64,000 bases of DNA from Hydrangea macrophylla (taxonomy: Eukaryota > Streptophyta > Magnoliopsida > Cornales > Hydrangeaceae). Both the position numbers and the translations under genes were made by a program. Below the pieces are notes generated by a model. The model ran no database searches, was not told the origin of the DNA, and was given only the letters and a program-made list of their open reading frames with translations. The DNA is taken from positions 81,500,634 to 81,564,633 of the forward strand of contig CM066997.1 of the NCBI GenBank assembly GCA_033977485.1, written 5' to 3'. Of the stretch, positions 22,405-34,245 are shown in pieces (positions within the stretch are counted from its first letter, which is position 1; every line of letters starts with the position of its first letter).

Positions 22405-23522
22405 AAACCTGAGAGAGATAATTTTATTAGCCCCAAGACTATCATTTAAAAGTGACTATCTGAATGTCTACAAATGAATCTAGAAGGGTTAATGTGTGTG
22501 CTAAAGTCACGTTTGTTTAGGTCTGAAGAGAAAAACCGTAGTTGCTATGATGCTATTGGAGGGTAGTGACGTAATTACTTAGTTTTTCTTTTTTTGTTTT
22601 TCTAGGGGCCATATTACACACTGCACCCTTTATTCCCTGTAATATTAATTTTGAAATTTTGGTTCCTATTGTTTCAATTTAGGTTAAATTAGCGGCCAAA
22701 GTACACGCGTTACGTGTGTAACGTATTATATTTGCTAATTTTTCATAACTTAACCAGTAGGAATTTTTTTTGATAATTGAATGGAGAATAATCTTGACAT
22801 TAAATAAAAAAGGGCATAAACTTCTAATTGCTTATTGAAGGGAAAATACAATTATATAATAATGGAGGAGAATGCTTGATATTGAATATTCATATGAAAG
22901 AGTGGAAAATAAGTAATTCTGTTCATAGTTCTTTGCCGGAATTCCAAAAATTCAAGTTTGATGAAATGATGTTTAATACTAATATCGTTTATGATCTCTA
23001 GTTGAAGTTATTATTTAGTCTATTTATCTACTTATTTACTAAATACTTTTTAAACATTTAGTATTTCCGTAAACATAATTAAATATTTAATATTTTTATT
23101 TTTTAGCCCAAGTTAATATCTTTTTTTTTTCTCTGCATTTAATAATGCTTAATCCGAATCTTTACAATTTTACAAAATGTATATTAAACTAAAATTTAAT
23201 ATTTTACAGATGTATTCATTCCTTTAAAATGGAAAGGCAATTGTTGGGTTTTGGTAAAGAATGTCCATTCATGCTTATGTGGAAATAGTCATTGGCCCCG
23301 TTTGTTGCAGCTTAATCACACAGATTATAACTTTTAGCTTTTTAAATTATAACTTTAGAACTTAGAATAAGTTGGGAACTATTTGTTGTTGCTTTCCAAA
23401 AATAGTGCTTAAATTGTAGTTGTGTAACTTGTGTTTGATATAAAAGCCGTCAAATAGCTTTTTTTGTGTAATTGTCCAAAATGACTTTAAAATATGTCCA
23501 AGTAAAATTTAGGCTTAACTAC
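22405..23522. other. Noncoding DNA left of the Tat element
   Basis: AT-rich. A GGCCCCGTTTGTTGCAGC phrase near 23294 resembles the end of a MITE, but I cannot find its partner end. Nothing else supported. Confidence 0.4.
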
Positions 23523-23821
23523 TGTTTGCACCATAAATCAAAAAGTAGTGGGCCTACTAAATCTAATTGGGAATTACACGTGGAAGGAGCATAAAAGTGG
23601 ACTGATGGGAAAGGCAGGCTGATGAGACATAACGAATGCCATAGCCAAGTGCGTACGCCACGTCAATGGCAGAGCGGTTATTGACATTTATTTCAAAGCA
23701 GGCCAATGACATGTGTGACGCAGAGATCATGATAAGAGTAGTTATGGACGAAGACCCATTGTACCCAAATCGTGGATATGGTTGGCTGTTTCTCAACTGA
23801 TGGGCAGCGGCTACAGTCACA
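23523..23821 (+). mobile_element. Outer Tat 5' LTR, first part
   Basis: Starts TGTTTGCACC like the solo LTR at 18568. A CCACGTC and a CACGTGG motif lie in this U3 part. It stops at the CACTA insertion, whose left TSD ACA is 23819-23821. A minus-strand frame of about 85 residues (23820-23563) overlaps it but shows no family resemblance. Confidence 0.6.
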
Positions 23822-23854
23822 CACTACAACAAAAAACCCTTATTATGACTTTAA

Positions 23855-24440
23855 AAAAGAGTCATAAATGTATATTTATGACTCTTTTTTAAGCTTTTAA
23901 AATAAGTCATAACATTGCAGTCATAAATAAGTTCGAGTTTGTTAAAAAAGTCATAAATAATTATTACTTTTACAACAGTTCTAAAAAAATAGTCATAAAA
24001 AATGAGTGCTTTCAAATTGTTTATGACTATTTTTTAATTGATACAGTCATAAATAATCTTCAAAAAAGTCATAAATAGCCTTTTTAAAAAGCCATAAATA
24101 ATCTTTAAAAAAGTCATAAATAGCCTTTTAAAAAAGTCATAAATAATCTTCAAAAAAGTCATAAATAACCCTTTAAAAAGTCGTAAATAATCTTCAAATT
24201 AGTCATAAATAACCATTTAAAAAGTCATAAACAATCTTCAAAAAAGTCATAAATAACCTTTAAATAGTCATAAATAATATTTAAAATAGTCATAAATAAC
24301 CTTCAAAAAGTCATAAATAATCTTTTTACAGTCATAAATAATCTTCAAAACAGTCATAAATAACATTTTAAAAGTCATAAATAATGACACTATTTATGAC
24401 TTTAGTAGAACTACTGCTAATTTATGATTGTTTTTTATGA
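23855..24440. repeat. CACTA left subterminal array of AGTCATAAATA
   Basis: About 21 copies of (A)AGTCATAAATA in direct orientation, spaced 18-45 bp. From about 24060 they mostly alternate with two spacers, ATCTTCAAAA and ACCTTTAAAA, giving a higher-order period of about 45-50 bp. Confidence 0.9.
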
Positions 24441-25849
24441 AACAGTCATATATAATATAAAACACATTTAAAGAAAAAAAATATTTTGTTGATAATCCAA
24501 CAATCAAGATTACACAATTCAAATGCATCATCAAAACATGCATGTTACAAATCAACTCAAGAACCATATTCAGATATTATCTTCTTTCCAACTAAAATTT
24601 TTCAATAATCAATCTAATAATTAGTTATGTACAAGAAAAATGTAACAGTAACCACTAAGTATATATTAAACCAACAAACCAATAATGTATATGTAACATT
24701 GTTAAAAAAAAAAATAAAAAATAAATAAATAAATAAATAAAAACAAGATTAGTGTCTATTTAAACTCTTCAATCTCCGTTAGTACATCAACTTATTTGCA
24801 ATATTTGTTCCATGTAGTCTAACTGTGTAACACTGAAACAAAAATGAAATCAATGTATTAGATTCTATATAATGAGTATATAATTTTCTTAAATTGTAAA
24901 AATATAGATTACCTGGAAAAAGGAAAAAATGTTGAAATTTTCAATACTTAAATGTATTCCTGAATGAACTCAATGAACTCAAGTTGAAGTACATTTAGCT
25001 TGTGGCTTTCATATTTCACTTTTTGAGACAACTCTTTCATCTGAAAAAGTTCAGGAAAGAATGAGATGTTAAGGATGTATTCCCTTCCCACAACAACACC
25101 ACCACCACCTCCAACACATGAAAAAAAAATTTCCACAATTTATGAATCAAAGTAAAACAAGAAGAAGAGAAAATTTGGCGACACATTTACAAAGAATACT
25201 ATGATAATACCTTTATCTTGATAGATTTGGATGGATTCTCTATTATCACTTTCATGAAAAGTAACATATAGTATCCACATTCATAATTTCCTGGTTGCTT
25301 TGGTCCCTATGAATAAATGTATAACAAATATTAGACAAACAATAAATTACTGCAATCATAAGTTGTGGTAAAACTAACTTATCTTGGAATAAATGTTGAC
25401 CTAGAATTTCTAAAACTTTCGACAGAGTCTCCTCTATAAATAGAACCTCCCAAAAATTTCAAACAATGAAAACATACCCAGCAACAATTGAATAACCGCA
25501 ACATACATTATATCAATACATTAACCATAACATACTAAGTATAATTTAAACAGCTACCATTATATCTACCATGTTTTTATTCAGATTTAATTACCTTTAC
25601 GAATTGCCAAATTGGTTTTTGCCTTCTTTTCTCTTTAAAATTTAAAGCCTTGAGTCCACTTCAAAACAATATTAAAAGTTAAAATTAGATAATAAAACGT
25701 CACTTCAAGACAATATTCTCACACACAACGATTACAACACGAAAAATTATTAGAAAATTCGATGACTAAGCGTCCACAACTTTCTACGATGCAACCACAA
25801 TAAGAGGTAATTAATTATAATTCAACTTCTAAACGCAAGAATAAAACAC
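24441..25849. other. CACTA interior, no gene recognised
   Basis: AT-rich DNA. One minus-strand frame (25136-24948) has a glycine/valine run encoded by a CCACCACCACCTCC tract and no resemblance to a known protein. I see no transposase motif or captured exon that I can name. Confidence 0.4.
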
Positions 25850-26943
25850 CACAAAGTATTTTATTTTATTACACCTTATGTTCACCACCTCGGCCACCCA
25901 TCCATGGTCCAGCCTACACATATATCCCATGTGTCTCCTAACGTAATACTAACTCCCACTCCGGTCCCAACTCCCATGGGGTATCACTGGGATTTGAGTA
26001 TACACCGAAAGGCTAGTCCTTACGTTCTTGACGTCAATAAAACAATGTCTATATACACATGAAATAGACCAACAAGCCGGGCATAAGGCTTAAAATAATG
26101 AATAGACGGGTCATCCACGTAGTCGCCGTCTAATCACACAAGGACGGATCATCCACGAAGTCGCCGCCTAAAATCATAAGGAGCAGTGGTGAACTCTAAG
26201 GATTTTCTATCGTTCATACATCCACGTTTTTCACAAAACTCTACTTCATAAGAGATTCATATATCTCAACTCAAATTTCCGTTAAAATTATATTAACAGC
26301 TACATGTTCACACAGATTCATAACCCACACAAAATCACACAGTCATAATTTCACAAAGCTCAACTATATATGAGAACTCATATCTTTCTATGTACAAATA
26401 AATTAATTTATATTAACGAACACGAAATCACACAAAAATATGATATAGCAAATACGCTTATTTTAACATTCATAAAACTGCTACTGTAATATGAATTTTC
26501 TGCCCAAACGGTGCAGAGTTGGAAAAAATACCATTAGACGAAAGTTGTCCAGAATTGCGTTTCCTACAAGCCTTCGCGAACAGAATCACGAAAATTGTAA
26601 CGTATGATTTATTAGGAATTTTCTACTAAAATCTGATCCGTGAAAATCCCAAATCCGAAATTTGAATAATTGCTCAAATGTATATCCAAGGCTCATCTAT
26701 AAATCTCAAATTATAACTTTAATCATTGTAAATAAAAACCTAAATCTCATAACCCATAACCATACTAATTTAATAATCTATCCATTTAAATTTCAATCAA
26801 ACGAGATTGAAAGAAAATAACAAGTTAACTCACCGATTTAGGACTTCAATGTTGATGAAGATTTGCAAAACAATATTTGGGGTTCCACTTTTCTTCTCTT
26901 ATAATTTTCTTCTTCTTCTTCTTCTTCTTCTTCTTCTTCTTCT

Positions 26944-26979
<36 letters not shown>

Positions 26980-27487
26980 ACTGCTCTATTTTTCTCATGT
27001 CTCTCTTTTCTTTTCTTTTTGTTATCAAAACCCTAGGAGGTATATTATGTATGTATATATGATACACCTACATATATTATAACACAAACACACAAAAGAC
27101 TAAAAATCCCGTTTTTTGTCTAGGGGCCTCACAAAAAGGCTTTATATGGGCCCGAAATACATTCTAAAGTTCTAAAATGAGTGACCAAATGAGTGTACAT
27201 AACCCGGGTACTTAATTTAAATGTTAAAAACACAAATTAACACATTCACGGGCCTATAATCACTACAAAAAAATAAACACATCAATTCTTCAATGACTTG
27301 TTCAACTTAAGTTTTTACAACTTAACTCCACCACTTAGCTCTATAAAATTTCACACAATAATTAATGAATAAAATAAATACACACATATAAATAAATAAC
27401 CATGGTTGTATACACAAAAATTTAGGTTGTCTCATTATTTTGTTTTTTTAAATGAATATTTATATAAAGAAAATACGGGGTGTTACA
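25850..27487 (-). mobile_element. Probable gypsy-type solo LTR inside the CACTA (left end uncertain)
   Basis: The right edge ...AATACGGGGTGTTACA reads on the minus strand TGTAACACCCCGTATTTT, a start seen in many gypsy LTRs of the Del/Tekay type. Sequence 25880-26200 is much more GC-rich than the CACTA DNA around it and holds a duplicated phrase (GGTCATCCACGTAGTCGCCG / GATCATCCACGAAGTCGCCG). I could not find the matching left terminus or a TSD, so the left coordinate is only a composition change. Confidence 0.4.
26907..26979. repeat. Compound (TTC)n(TC)n microsatellite
   Basis: About 14 TTC units followed by about 15 TC units. The long Lys/Glu/Arg or Phe/Ser frames across it are artefacts. 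Confidence 0.95.
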
Positions 27488-28160
27488 TGTATACCAAGTG
27501 AAATTTCATTTAAAATTTTTATACAGCGCACATTTCCATAATCAAGAATCTTAACTTTAAAAATCTTAACATATTGTCTTTTTCACTATTTTTCCCAAAA
27601 AACAGTACTTTGATTCTAGAATTTAAAGAAAAAGAGTAATAAAAATAAAGAATATTTATGACTACCCAAAAATGAAGTCATAAAAGTCTTGTTATTTATG
27701 ACACTTTTCACAAACATGTCATAAAAAATCTTATTTTTTATGATAATTTTCAAAAAACTGTCATAAAAAATCTAATATGATTCTTAATAAAATCTAAATT
27801 TGTGACACTAAAAGTAACTATCAAGTGTTAATAGTCCAATTTCAAAAAGTAATTTCTTAAAAACTAGTCTCTCAAAGGTCAATTTAAGTGAAATTTCACT
27901 TAATATTCATGTAAAGATTTAGTGAAATTTCACATAAGATTCGTGTATGCCAAGTAAAATTTCACAAAATATTTTTGTACAGAGGACCTTTCCCTAATCA
28001 AGAATCTTAACTTTAAAAATCTTAGCATATTGTCTTTTTTTTATTATTTTTCCCAAAATAGTACTTACGTTTGATTCTAGAATTCAAAGAAAAAGAGTCA
28101 TAAAAATAAAGAATATTCATGACTACCAAAAAATGTAGTCTTAAAAGTCTTATTATTTAT
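27488..28160. repeat. Duplicated CACTA subterminal segment
   Basis: About 205 bp beginning TGTATACCAAGTGAAATTTC (27488) is repeated from 27944 (TGTATGCCAAGTAAAATTTC) with scattered mismatches. Both copies pass through AATCAAGAATCTTAAC and GATTCTAGAATT into GTCATAAAA motifs. The first copy starts at the edge of the gypsy-type LTR. Confidence 0.75.
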
Positions 28161-28460
28161 GACCATGTTCAAAAAACTGTCATAAAAACTCTTATTATTT
28201 ATGACCATTTTCAAAAAACTATCATAAAAACTCTTATTATTTATGACCATCTTATTATTTATGACCATTTTCAAAAAAACTGTCATAAACAATCTTATTA
28301 TTTATGACTAATAAAAAAAATGGTCGTAAATAAAACACCACTTACCAATCTTATGACTATATTTGCAAAAAGAGTCATGTATGCTAGAAAAAAGTATTTG
28401 TTATGACTCTTTTTTTAAAATAGTCATTAGCCCAAAATAAAAAAAAGTCATAAAAAGGGT
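27655..28460. repeat. CACTA right subterminal motif region
   Basis: Many TTATGAC(T/C) and GTCATAAA motifs in both orientations. From 28160 to 28300 a 37-40 bp unit (TTATTATTTATGACCATTTT, CAAAAAACTGTCATAAAAAC) repeats about four times. It mirrors the left subterminal array. Confidence 0.85.
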
Positions 28461-28477
28461 TTTTTCTTGTAGTGACA

Positions 28478-28924
28478 GCGATCTATTAATAAAGGACTGG
28501 AAGGATAGAGAAGAAGGATCCTCGATCAACCAAAACACATAGCATTTTTATATCTTTGCACTGTTATCTTTCTTTTGTCGTTTAATTCCAATGCCAATTT
28601 ACTTACTTGTTTTAGGAGTAGATTTGTAGCTAAATTCCAATTAGAATGCAGAATACCACTTCTGATTGAACCATGTTTGAAAAGGATTTAATAGAAATCT
28701 ATTTATGCTATTTCTTTTACCAATCTCAGTGTTTCTCATACTTTAAGTGTTTAATCTTTGGATAAAGCAATTGGAACCTATCTGGAGAGATTTTGTTCAT
28801 CTGTCTCTATACTCAACTGATTCTGTCAAAATTGTTCACATTTTAAGAGGACATTTGTCTGGAATGCCCGCATTCTCATATTTGTATATTTCAAGCCATG
28901 CAATTTTTGCTTGCCCGGTGGGAC
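28478..28924 (+). mobile_element. Outer Tat 5' LTR, second part
   Basis: Resumes after the CACTA TSD with CGATCTATTAATAAAGG, a possible TATA region, and continues to about GGTGGGACA before the gag start at 28951. The LTR 3' end is only approximate because no convincing PBS was found between about 28924 and 28950. Confidence 0.45.
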
Positions 28925-28950
28925 AAGTGTGAGAAATTTGGTAATTCATC

Positions 28951-30715
28951 ATGCCGCCGAGAAAGTACATGACGAAGGATAAGGGAGTAGCAGTGGAACC
29001 AGAGACGGATCCACTAACCGTGGAAGAAAATGTCGATGAAGGTATTCATGTCGACACAATTGATCAGTCTCATACTGGTAGCCATGAGTCACTCCAGCCA
29101 CAGCCAGAGGAGGTCAGAGCCTCTGCCGTCGGTCCAGATCAATAGGCTTGAAGGATTATGCAGCCGCGATACGTTTCAGTCTAGATAGCGCACTGCACGA
29201 TTGGCTCCAGGCCAACTTGCAATAAACATCCACGATTGTGAAACCATTTACGGATATGATGCAAAACATGGGTGACCAAATTACTAAGAGTATCGACCGT
29301 CAAATGTCATACATGGCAGAAAAATTAGGTCCTGCATCATCCTTGCAGACCAGTGCCCATAAAGAGTCTATACAATCCCCCATCAATTAGGCTCCACAGT
29401 TGAGTTATGAGAATGTTAAGCTCTTTAACTGCCCTACAGTTCCGGGTTTCCTTAACCACCCTGGGTCTAGCATGTTTGACCATGCATTGAGTTCCAGTAA
29501 CCAGTCGGTTTCCAACCAAGTTGGTCATGGTTCAGGACTTCCTGAGAGTCAACGAAGGGTAGTTGGTCCTAATATGGGGTCTCATACCAGTTTCCAAGTT
29601 GGGGCAATTAATGGTCTTAGTCCGTCAGACTAGATATCATGAGGGTACTCAGCCTCAAATGTTTGTATTGCTACCTTGGGGGTCATCTATACACTCAGTG
29701 ATGCCAAATGTGGGGGCATCTACTTAGTCAGGTATTCATATGGCAGGCTTACCTCATTCGCAGGTGTACCAAACAGGAGGGGTGGCATTTCCATCAGCCA
29801 ACAATGCAGACTTGGGTGGCAACATCAGCCAGTAGTGTAGACTAGGGGGGCACCATCATCCAGCAGCATAGACTGGAGGGTACCAACAACCAATGGCACA
29901 ATGAGGAGTTCAATTTCAACAACCATTGATGCACAATGGAGGGCCATTGCAGGTGCTGCAGCAGGTTTGCTGGGTCATCAGCCTGCCGGCAATGAGATAA
30001 GTAATCCCTATCAGGCTTGTTTTCATGATCTCATTCCTATGGGAATGAATAGGGATGAGATGGCAGAGGCTATCATTGAATAGGTTCATGGTCAAGTCAG
30101 GGAACAAGTCAATGACCAACTGAGAGAATAGTTTAGGGCAGTATTTAGGTCCCCTATCCGTCCTCAGTACCTAAAGCCCTACCTAGACTTTATTGACAGA
30201 ATGATTGAATTCCCAAGGTATTTTATAATACCTGAGTTCACAATATTCTCTGGCAGATATAGGCAGACTACACTAGAGCACATTGCACTTTTTACTGCAC
30301 AATGTGGTGAAGTTTCTCACAATGACATCTTAAAATTGAGATTATTTGCCAATTCACTCACTAGACTTGCCTTTACTTGGTACATGAACCTTCCCATAGG
30401 TTTAGTCCAAACTCAGCAAGATATGGAAAGAATCTTTCATAGTCAGTTCTATCAGACTGATCCAGATGTGACTATAGCTGATTTTGCTAGACTGATATAG
30501 AACGCAGGAGAATACGTAGAAACGTATATTGGTAGGTTTAAATCTACTCGAAATAGGTTTAGGGCTAGGCTACCAGAAGAGGAATATGTGCATCTAGATG
30601 TAGATAATTTAAATTCAACACTCAGAATGCAGTTCGTAGGCCAATAATTCACGGACTTGTGCCATGTGGTTGACGCTGTGGCACGATATGAGAAGGTACT
30701 AGATAAGGAAAATCA
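28951..30715 (+). pseudogene. Outer Tat gag, N-terminal part
   Basis: ATG at 28951 (MPPRKYMTKDKGV). The first 65 codons are open, then stops and frame changes are frequent to about 30170. From 30201 a clear Tat-type gag core follows: FPRYFIIPEFTIFSGRYRQ, HIALFTAQCGEVS, FTWYMNLPIG and MERIFHSQFYQTDPDVTIADFARL, a stop at 30498 that would be Gln by comparison (RLI-stop-NAGEYVETYIGRF), then YVETYIGRFKSTRNRFRARLP. It ends at DKENQK where the Cassandra element is inserted (TSD AAAGA). Confidence 0.8.
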
Positions 30716-30779
30716 AAAGATGTAACGACCCACCTCCCCGTCTAGCAACAATATTGTCCGTTTTGAGTCTAAACACAAA

Positions 30780-30846
30780 GAACTTCCCAAGGGGTCACCC
30801 ATCCCTGGTATTGCTCTGGCAGCAGTACACTTAACTGGGGAGTTCT
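30780..30846 (-). other. 5S rRNA-like segment in left Cassandra LTR
   Basis: The minus strand reads AACTCCCCAGTTAAGTGTAC ... CAGGGATGGGTGACCCCTTGGGAAGTTC, closely like the 3' half of plant 5S rRNA (AACTCCGCAGTTAAGCGTGC ... GGATGGGTGACC...GGGAAGT). It is an element component, not a 5S gene: the 5' half of 5S is missing. Confidence 0.85.
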
Positions 30847-31162
30847 TTCGTGTTTAGCTTCCTCACGGTTTTAAAAGACTGTATTGCATATAAAGGGGCG
30901 ATTAATCCTTATAAACTAGTCCAGGAACTTCACCCCAGGCGATGTGGGACATGTCCCCACACCCGACCTCACATCATCCATCTTGGCCTTCCCGCCTCAG
31001 GAGTATTGGCTCTTGGTCATCAGAATCCACCCTCCTTAAGAGCCACACGTCCTCGTGTTGGACCCATCCCACACTTTCGACTGGGTTTCCGCTCTGATAC
31101 CATTTATAATAACCCACCTCCCGTCTAGCAACAATATTGTCCGCTTTGGGTCTAAACACAAA

Positions 31163-31233
31163 GAACTTCCCAAGGGATCATGTCACCCATTCCTGGTACT
31201 GCTCTAGCAGCAGCATGCCTAATTGTGGAGTTC
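31163..31233 (-). other. 5S rRNA-like segment in right Cassandra LTR
   Basis: Same segment as in the left LTR, with extra changes and a 4-base difference within GATCATGTCACCC. On the minus strand it reads AACTCCACAATTAGGCATGC ... GAATGGGTGAC. Confidence 0.8.
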
Positions 31234-31417
31234 TTTCGTGTTTGGCTCCCTCATGGTTTCAAAAGGCATTGTTGCATATAGAGGGGCAATTAATCCTTAT
31301 AAACTAGTCCAGGAACTTCACCCCTACCGATGTGGGACGAATCCCCACACCCGACCTTACCTCATCCATCTTAGCCTTCCCGCCTCAGGACTATTGGCTC
31401 TTGGTCATCACAAAAGA

Positions 31418-32951
31418 AGAACAATACTAGGAGGTGTATTACAAAGGACATCATCAGCTTGCACATCTAGTCAAAATTGAGGATGATGAATAGGCTGATG
31501 AAGATAATGAGAACGAATATGAATGTGTTGTAGCTGAAAAAATGGCTCAGAAGCCATTTATATGCGACATACTACAAAAACCTCCTCAAACTCAAGGAAA
31601 TAACCCTACTAACCAGACTGATAAACCTGGTAAGAAGTATGACTTCGATGTCACCAGAGCTGACATAATCTTTGATTGGTTAGTTAAGGAAAAGAAAATC
31701 AAATTGACACATACATTGCCAACAAATGAAGAATTTAAAGGAAAAACCTATTGCAAATGGCATAAGAAATGGACGTATAGTACAAATAACTATACAACCT
31801 TTCGGGATTCCATTTAAAAGTGGATTAAAAATAGGACTGTGAAATTCCCTATTGTTAAGCCTACTCAACAGGTGGACAAGAACCCGTTGGTGGCTGAGGC
31901 ACATGTCAATATGGTTTCAGCATATTTTATCAACATGACAAGGCTGGCCAGATCAAAATCATATGTGCAAGTGTCTCCCTCTAATGGTAAAAAGATGAAA
32001 AGCATGGTTTCAAAGTCCAAAGGTTTAAATCCAAAGGCACTACCATTCGAAACAAGGGCAGAGGTTTACTATCATACTGCAAATCCCTATCATTTGTATA
32101 TAATATCAAGACAATCATTACATGAGCTGGCAGAAGCAAGTGAATAACCAGCTCTCTACATCAGCTGCACAGAGGTTTTGGCATTTCCACTCATAAACCA
32201 AAATCATGATATTCGGGATAATGATAAAACATTGAGGGTAAAAAGTAAGCAGGGTAGAATGGTTCAACGACCAGGCGGATTTCAGGTCACATTGAATGAC
32301 AATGAGTCTGGCAATGGAAAAAGGGCAAGAATGCCTCAAGATGACAAGCATAATAAGCCTGATCCTGCCAGGAACTTCACCAAACAGACCAAGTCTACGG
32401 GTTTAGCTAGTCAAGGCCAAAAAAGAAGACATGCACCTTATCCTAACACCAAGCCAAGGATAGTACTTCCTCCTATGCCACAAGTTGGCCCTTGGATGAA
32501 TGTTCAGCATCCTAAATTTCCTCAATACCATAACCCACCCTTTCTAACTAGGACTCAAAAGAGATGTATGCTGCGTAAGAAACCTGTCAAGAAGAAAAAG
32601 CAGCCAATCATTAGAAGATTCGAAGGCAGAACAAATCAGTGGGTACAGAAAGTGAAGAATAAGTCTGAAAGCCAGGATGATAGCAACAAGAATGCAGTTA
32701 CTACAGAAGTGGGTGATGACTTGTCAGAATTGGATGAGCAAGGGGGCCAAGCGAATTTAAGGGAGGTTGATCACCAATCTACAGACCAAGAAAACCTTGA
32801 TATGTCAAAATTTGGGGTGATGATACAAGATGATGCAAACCCTATCGATAGACAAGTCCAGGCTGATGCTGAACACCCGGTACATCTCATGGATTCAGAA
32901 CAGTCAGAAGATGACAATTCAGGTAGCATCTCTGAAAATGAAATTTTTTAG
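31418..32951 (+). pseudogene. Outer Tat gag C-terminal part and linker
   Basis: Resumes after the Cassandra TSD. The block KKYDFDVTRADIIFDWLVKE, KGKTYCKWHKKWTYSTNNYTTFRD is the conserved Tat gag C-terminal Cys/His region (Y-C-K-W-H). After one stop (31815) it continues VKFPIVKPTQQVDKNPLVAEAHVNM. From 32178 to 32951 a 257-codon open frame is basic, then acidic, and includes FLTRTQKRCMLRKKPVKKKK, the TRTQKRR-like phrase that precedes the protease in Tat elements. A frame change separates it from the preceding segment. Confidence 0.8.
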
Positions 32952-33119
32952 TTGGGAAAATCATTGTTGTGTCTCTATGACAACATGGTTTACATGATGC
33001 CATCTGCCTTTGTGGCACAAGAATGGTAGCCTGATGGCCTAGAAGAAGATGTCAATGATGAGTCAAAACCCATGGTGCTCATCACTGAAGAGGTATAATC
33101 ACATGAGCCAGTGATCCAA

Positions 33120-33733
33120 AATATATCGATCTCAAACTCAAAGCAGAAGTCAGCCATCGTGTTCAAAAAGGCAAACGCTAGAATGGATACACTTATGGCA
33201 GGGCCAATTTTAATGGTGTCCTAGTATCCAAAGTCTTAGTGGATTTTGGGGCTTCTGTTAATTTATTACTGTCACATATTCTCAAAAAAATTACAAAAAA
33301 CTAGCGACGATCTCATTGACGCTAATGTGGCAAAAGTTGGTTTTTTTGGAGCATTAGTCCAACCAAAAGGAGTACTCCCAGTCACTGTGCCCATTAGGAG
33401 TAGAACTGCCTTAACAACATTCTTCTGGTTAATGCCACTTCTCATTATAATGCTCTATTAGGTTGAGATTTGATTCATACTACATGGTGTGTGCCATCTA
33501 TGTTGCATCAATGCTTGATTTTCTGGAATGATGAAGAAGATGAGCCAGAAATCATTGAGGTTGATAAGAAAACATTTATGGTAGAATCTCATGTGGTTGA
33601 GGTAAAATTCTATGATATTGATGTGGCCCTGTTAAGATTCTGGGGAATTGAAAAAATTGACCGTCCAAAATGGATCACTCCTGCAATAAGTAGAAGAAGC
33701 TATGAATATGCTGAATTAGACAGCGTTGTTTAA
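33120..33733 (+). pseudogene. Outer Tat aspartic protease
   Basis: With frame changes the reading is KVLVDFGASVNLL (active site normally D-N/S-G-A, here D-F-G-A), LKKLQKTSDDLIDANVAKVGFFG, PKGVLPVTVPI, then WCVPSMLHQCLIFWNDEEDE, the Tat protease C-terminal phrase, to a stop at 33733. At least two frameshifts. The altered active site and the breaks make it inactive. Confidence 0.8.
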
Positions 33734-34022
33734 TGAAAGATAACCATCTTGAAGGATATCTTGATATCCTGTGTTGAATTTAGGATAGGGTCCAGCTCAG
33801 TGTTCAAGGAGCGGCCTGCTTAGTAGATTGGGTGATGGAAGAGACTAATTTGGCTAAAACAGATCAAATTCATTTATCTGAACTGCAACCAGCTCCTACA
33901 AAACTTGATGATATCAAGGCTGAAGTCTAGGATCCGTTAGAAGATGTCAACTTAGGGGGTGAGGGACAGATGGTCCCAGGAGGATTACTTCCATAAGTCA
34001 ACTTCTTCCAATAGATTTTAAA

Positions 34023-34245
34023 ATGCATTTGGTCAGCCTGCTATGTCGGTATCAAAATTTTTTCGCTTGGGACTACCATGAGATGCCTGGTTTGGATAGA
34101 AGCTTGGTAGAACACCAACTACAGATAAAACCATATTATAAGCCTTACAAGCAGTCCCCAAGACGAATGGCAAATGAGATCATCCTAAAAGTCAAGGCGG
34201 AAGTGAAATGATTGCTGAAGGCTGGGTTAATCCCTACAACTAGGC
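34023..34245 (+). pseudogene. Outer Tat reverse transcriptase, N-terminal stub
   Basis: NFFAWDYHEMPGLDRSLVEH, then PYKQSPRRMANEI and LLKAGLIPTTR is the entry segment of Tat RT. It stops at about 34245. The central RT, including the YVDD/FIDD catalytic box, is absent and RNase H follows directly. Confidence 0.85.

Larger units (their letters stand above)
23822..28474. mobile_element. Non-autonomous CACTA (En/Spm) transposon
   Basis: The left end CACTACAACAAAAAACCC and right end GGGTTTTTTCTTGTAGTG are inverted copies with one mismatch, flanked by the 3-bp duplication ACA (23819-23821 and 28475-28477). Both are hallmarks of CACTA elements. Subterminal regions carry many AGTCATAAATA motifs (left) and a mixture of both orientations (right), the usual binding region for the TnpA/TnpD-type proteins. 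The 4.65-kb element has no transposase ORF. Its middle holds anonymous AT-rich DNA, microsatellites and the right end of a gypsy-type LTR. It would need a helper. Confidence 0.95.
30721..31412 (-). mobile_element. Cassandra-type TRIM element
   Basis: Two LTRs of about 304 bp (30721-31024 and 31105-31412) flank an 80-bp interior. That interior holds, on the minus strand, a PBS TGGTATCAGAGCGG (31102-31089) complementary to initiator-Met tRNA and, at the other side, a purine tract AAGGAGGGTGG next to the left LTR. TSD AAAGA is perfect (30716-30720 and 31413-31417). Each LTR contains a minus-strand 5S rRNA-like segment, the mark of Cassandra, which carries 5S sequences in its LTRs. It has no coding capacity, as usual for TRIMs. 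It lies inside the gag of the outer Tat element. Confidence 0.92.

Noticed and set aside
23563..23820. 85-residue minus-strand frame as a host gene fragment
   Set aside because: No family resemblance that I can recognise; it lies in the U3 part of the outer Tat LTR and ends at the CACTA border by chance.
26846..27067. Lys/Glu/Arg-rich and Phe/Ser-rich open frames
   Set aside because: They are translations of the (TTC)n(TC)n microsatellite on either strand.
30780..30846. 5S rRNA gene
   Set aside because: Only the 3' half is present, twice, within LTRs of a TSD-bounded Cassandra element.
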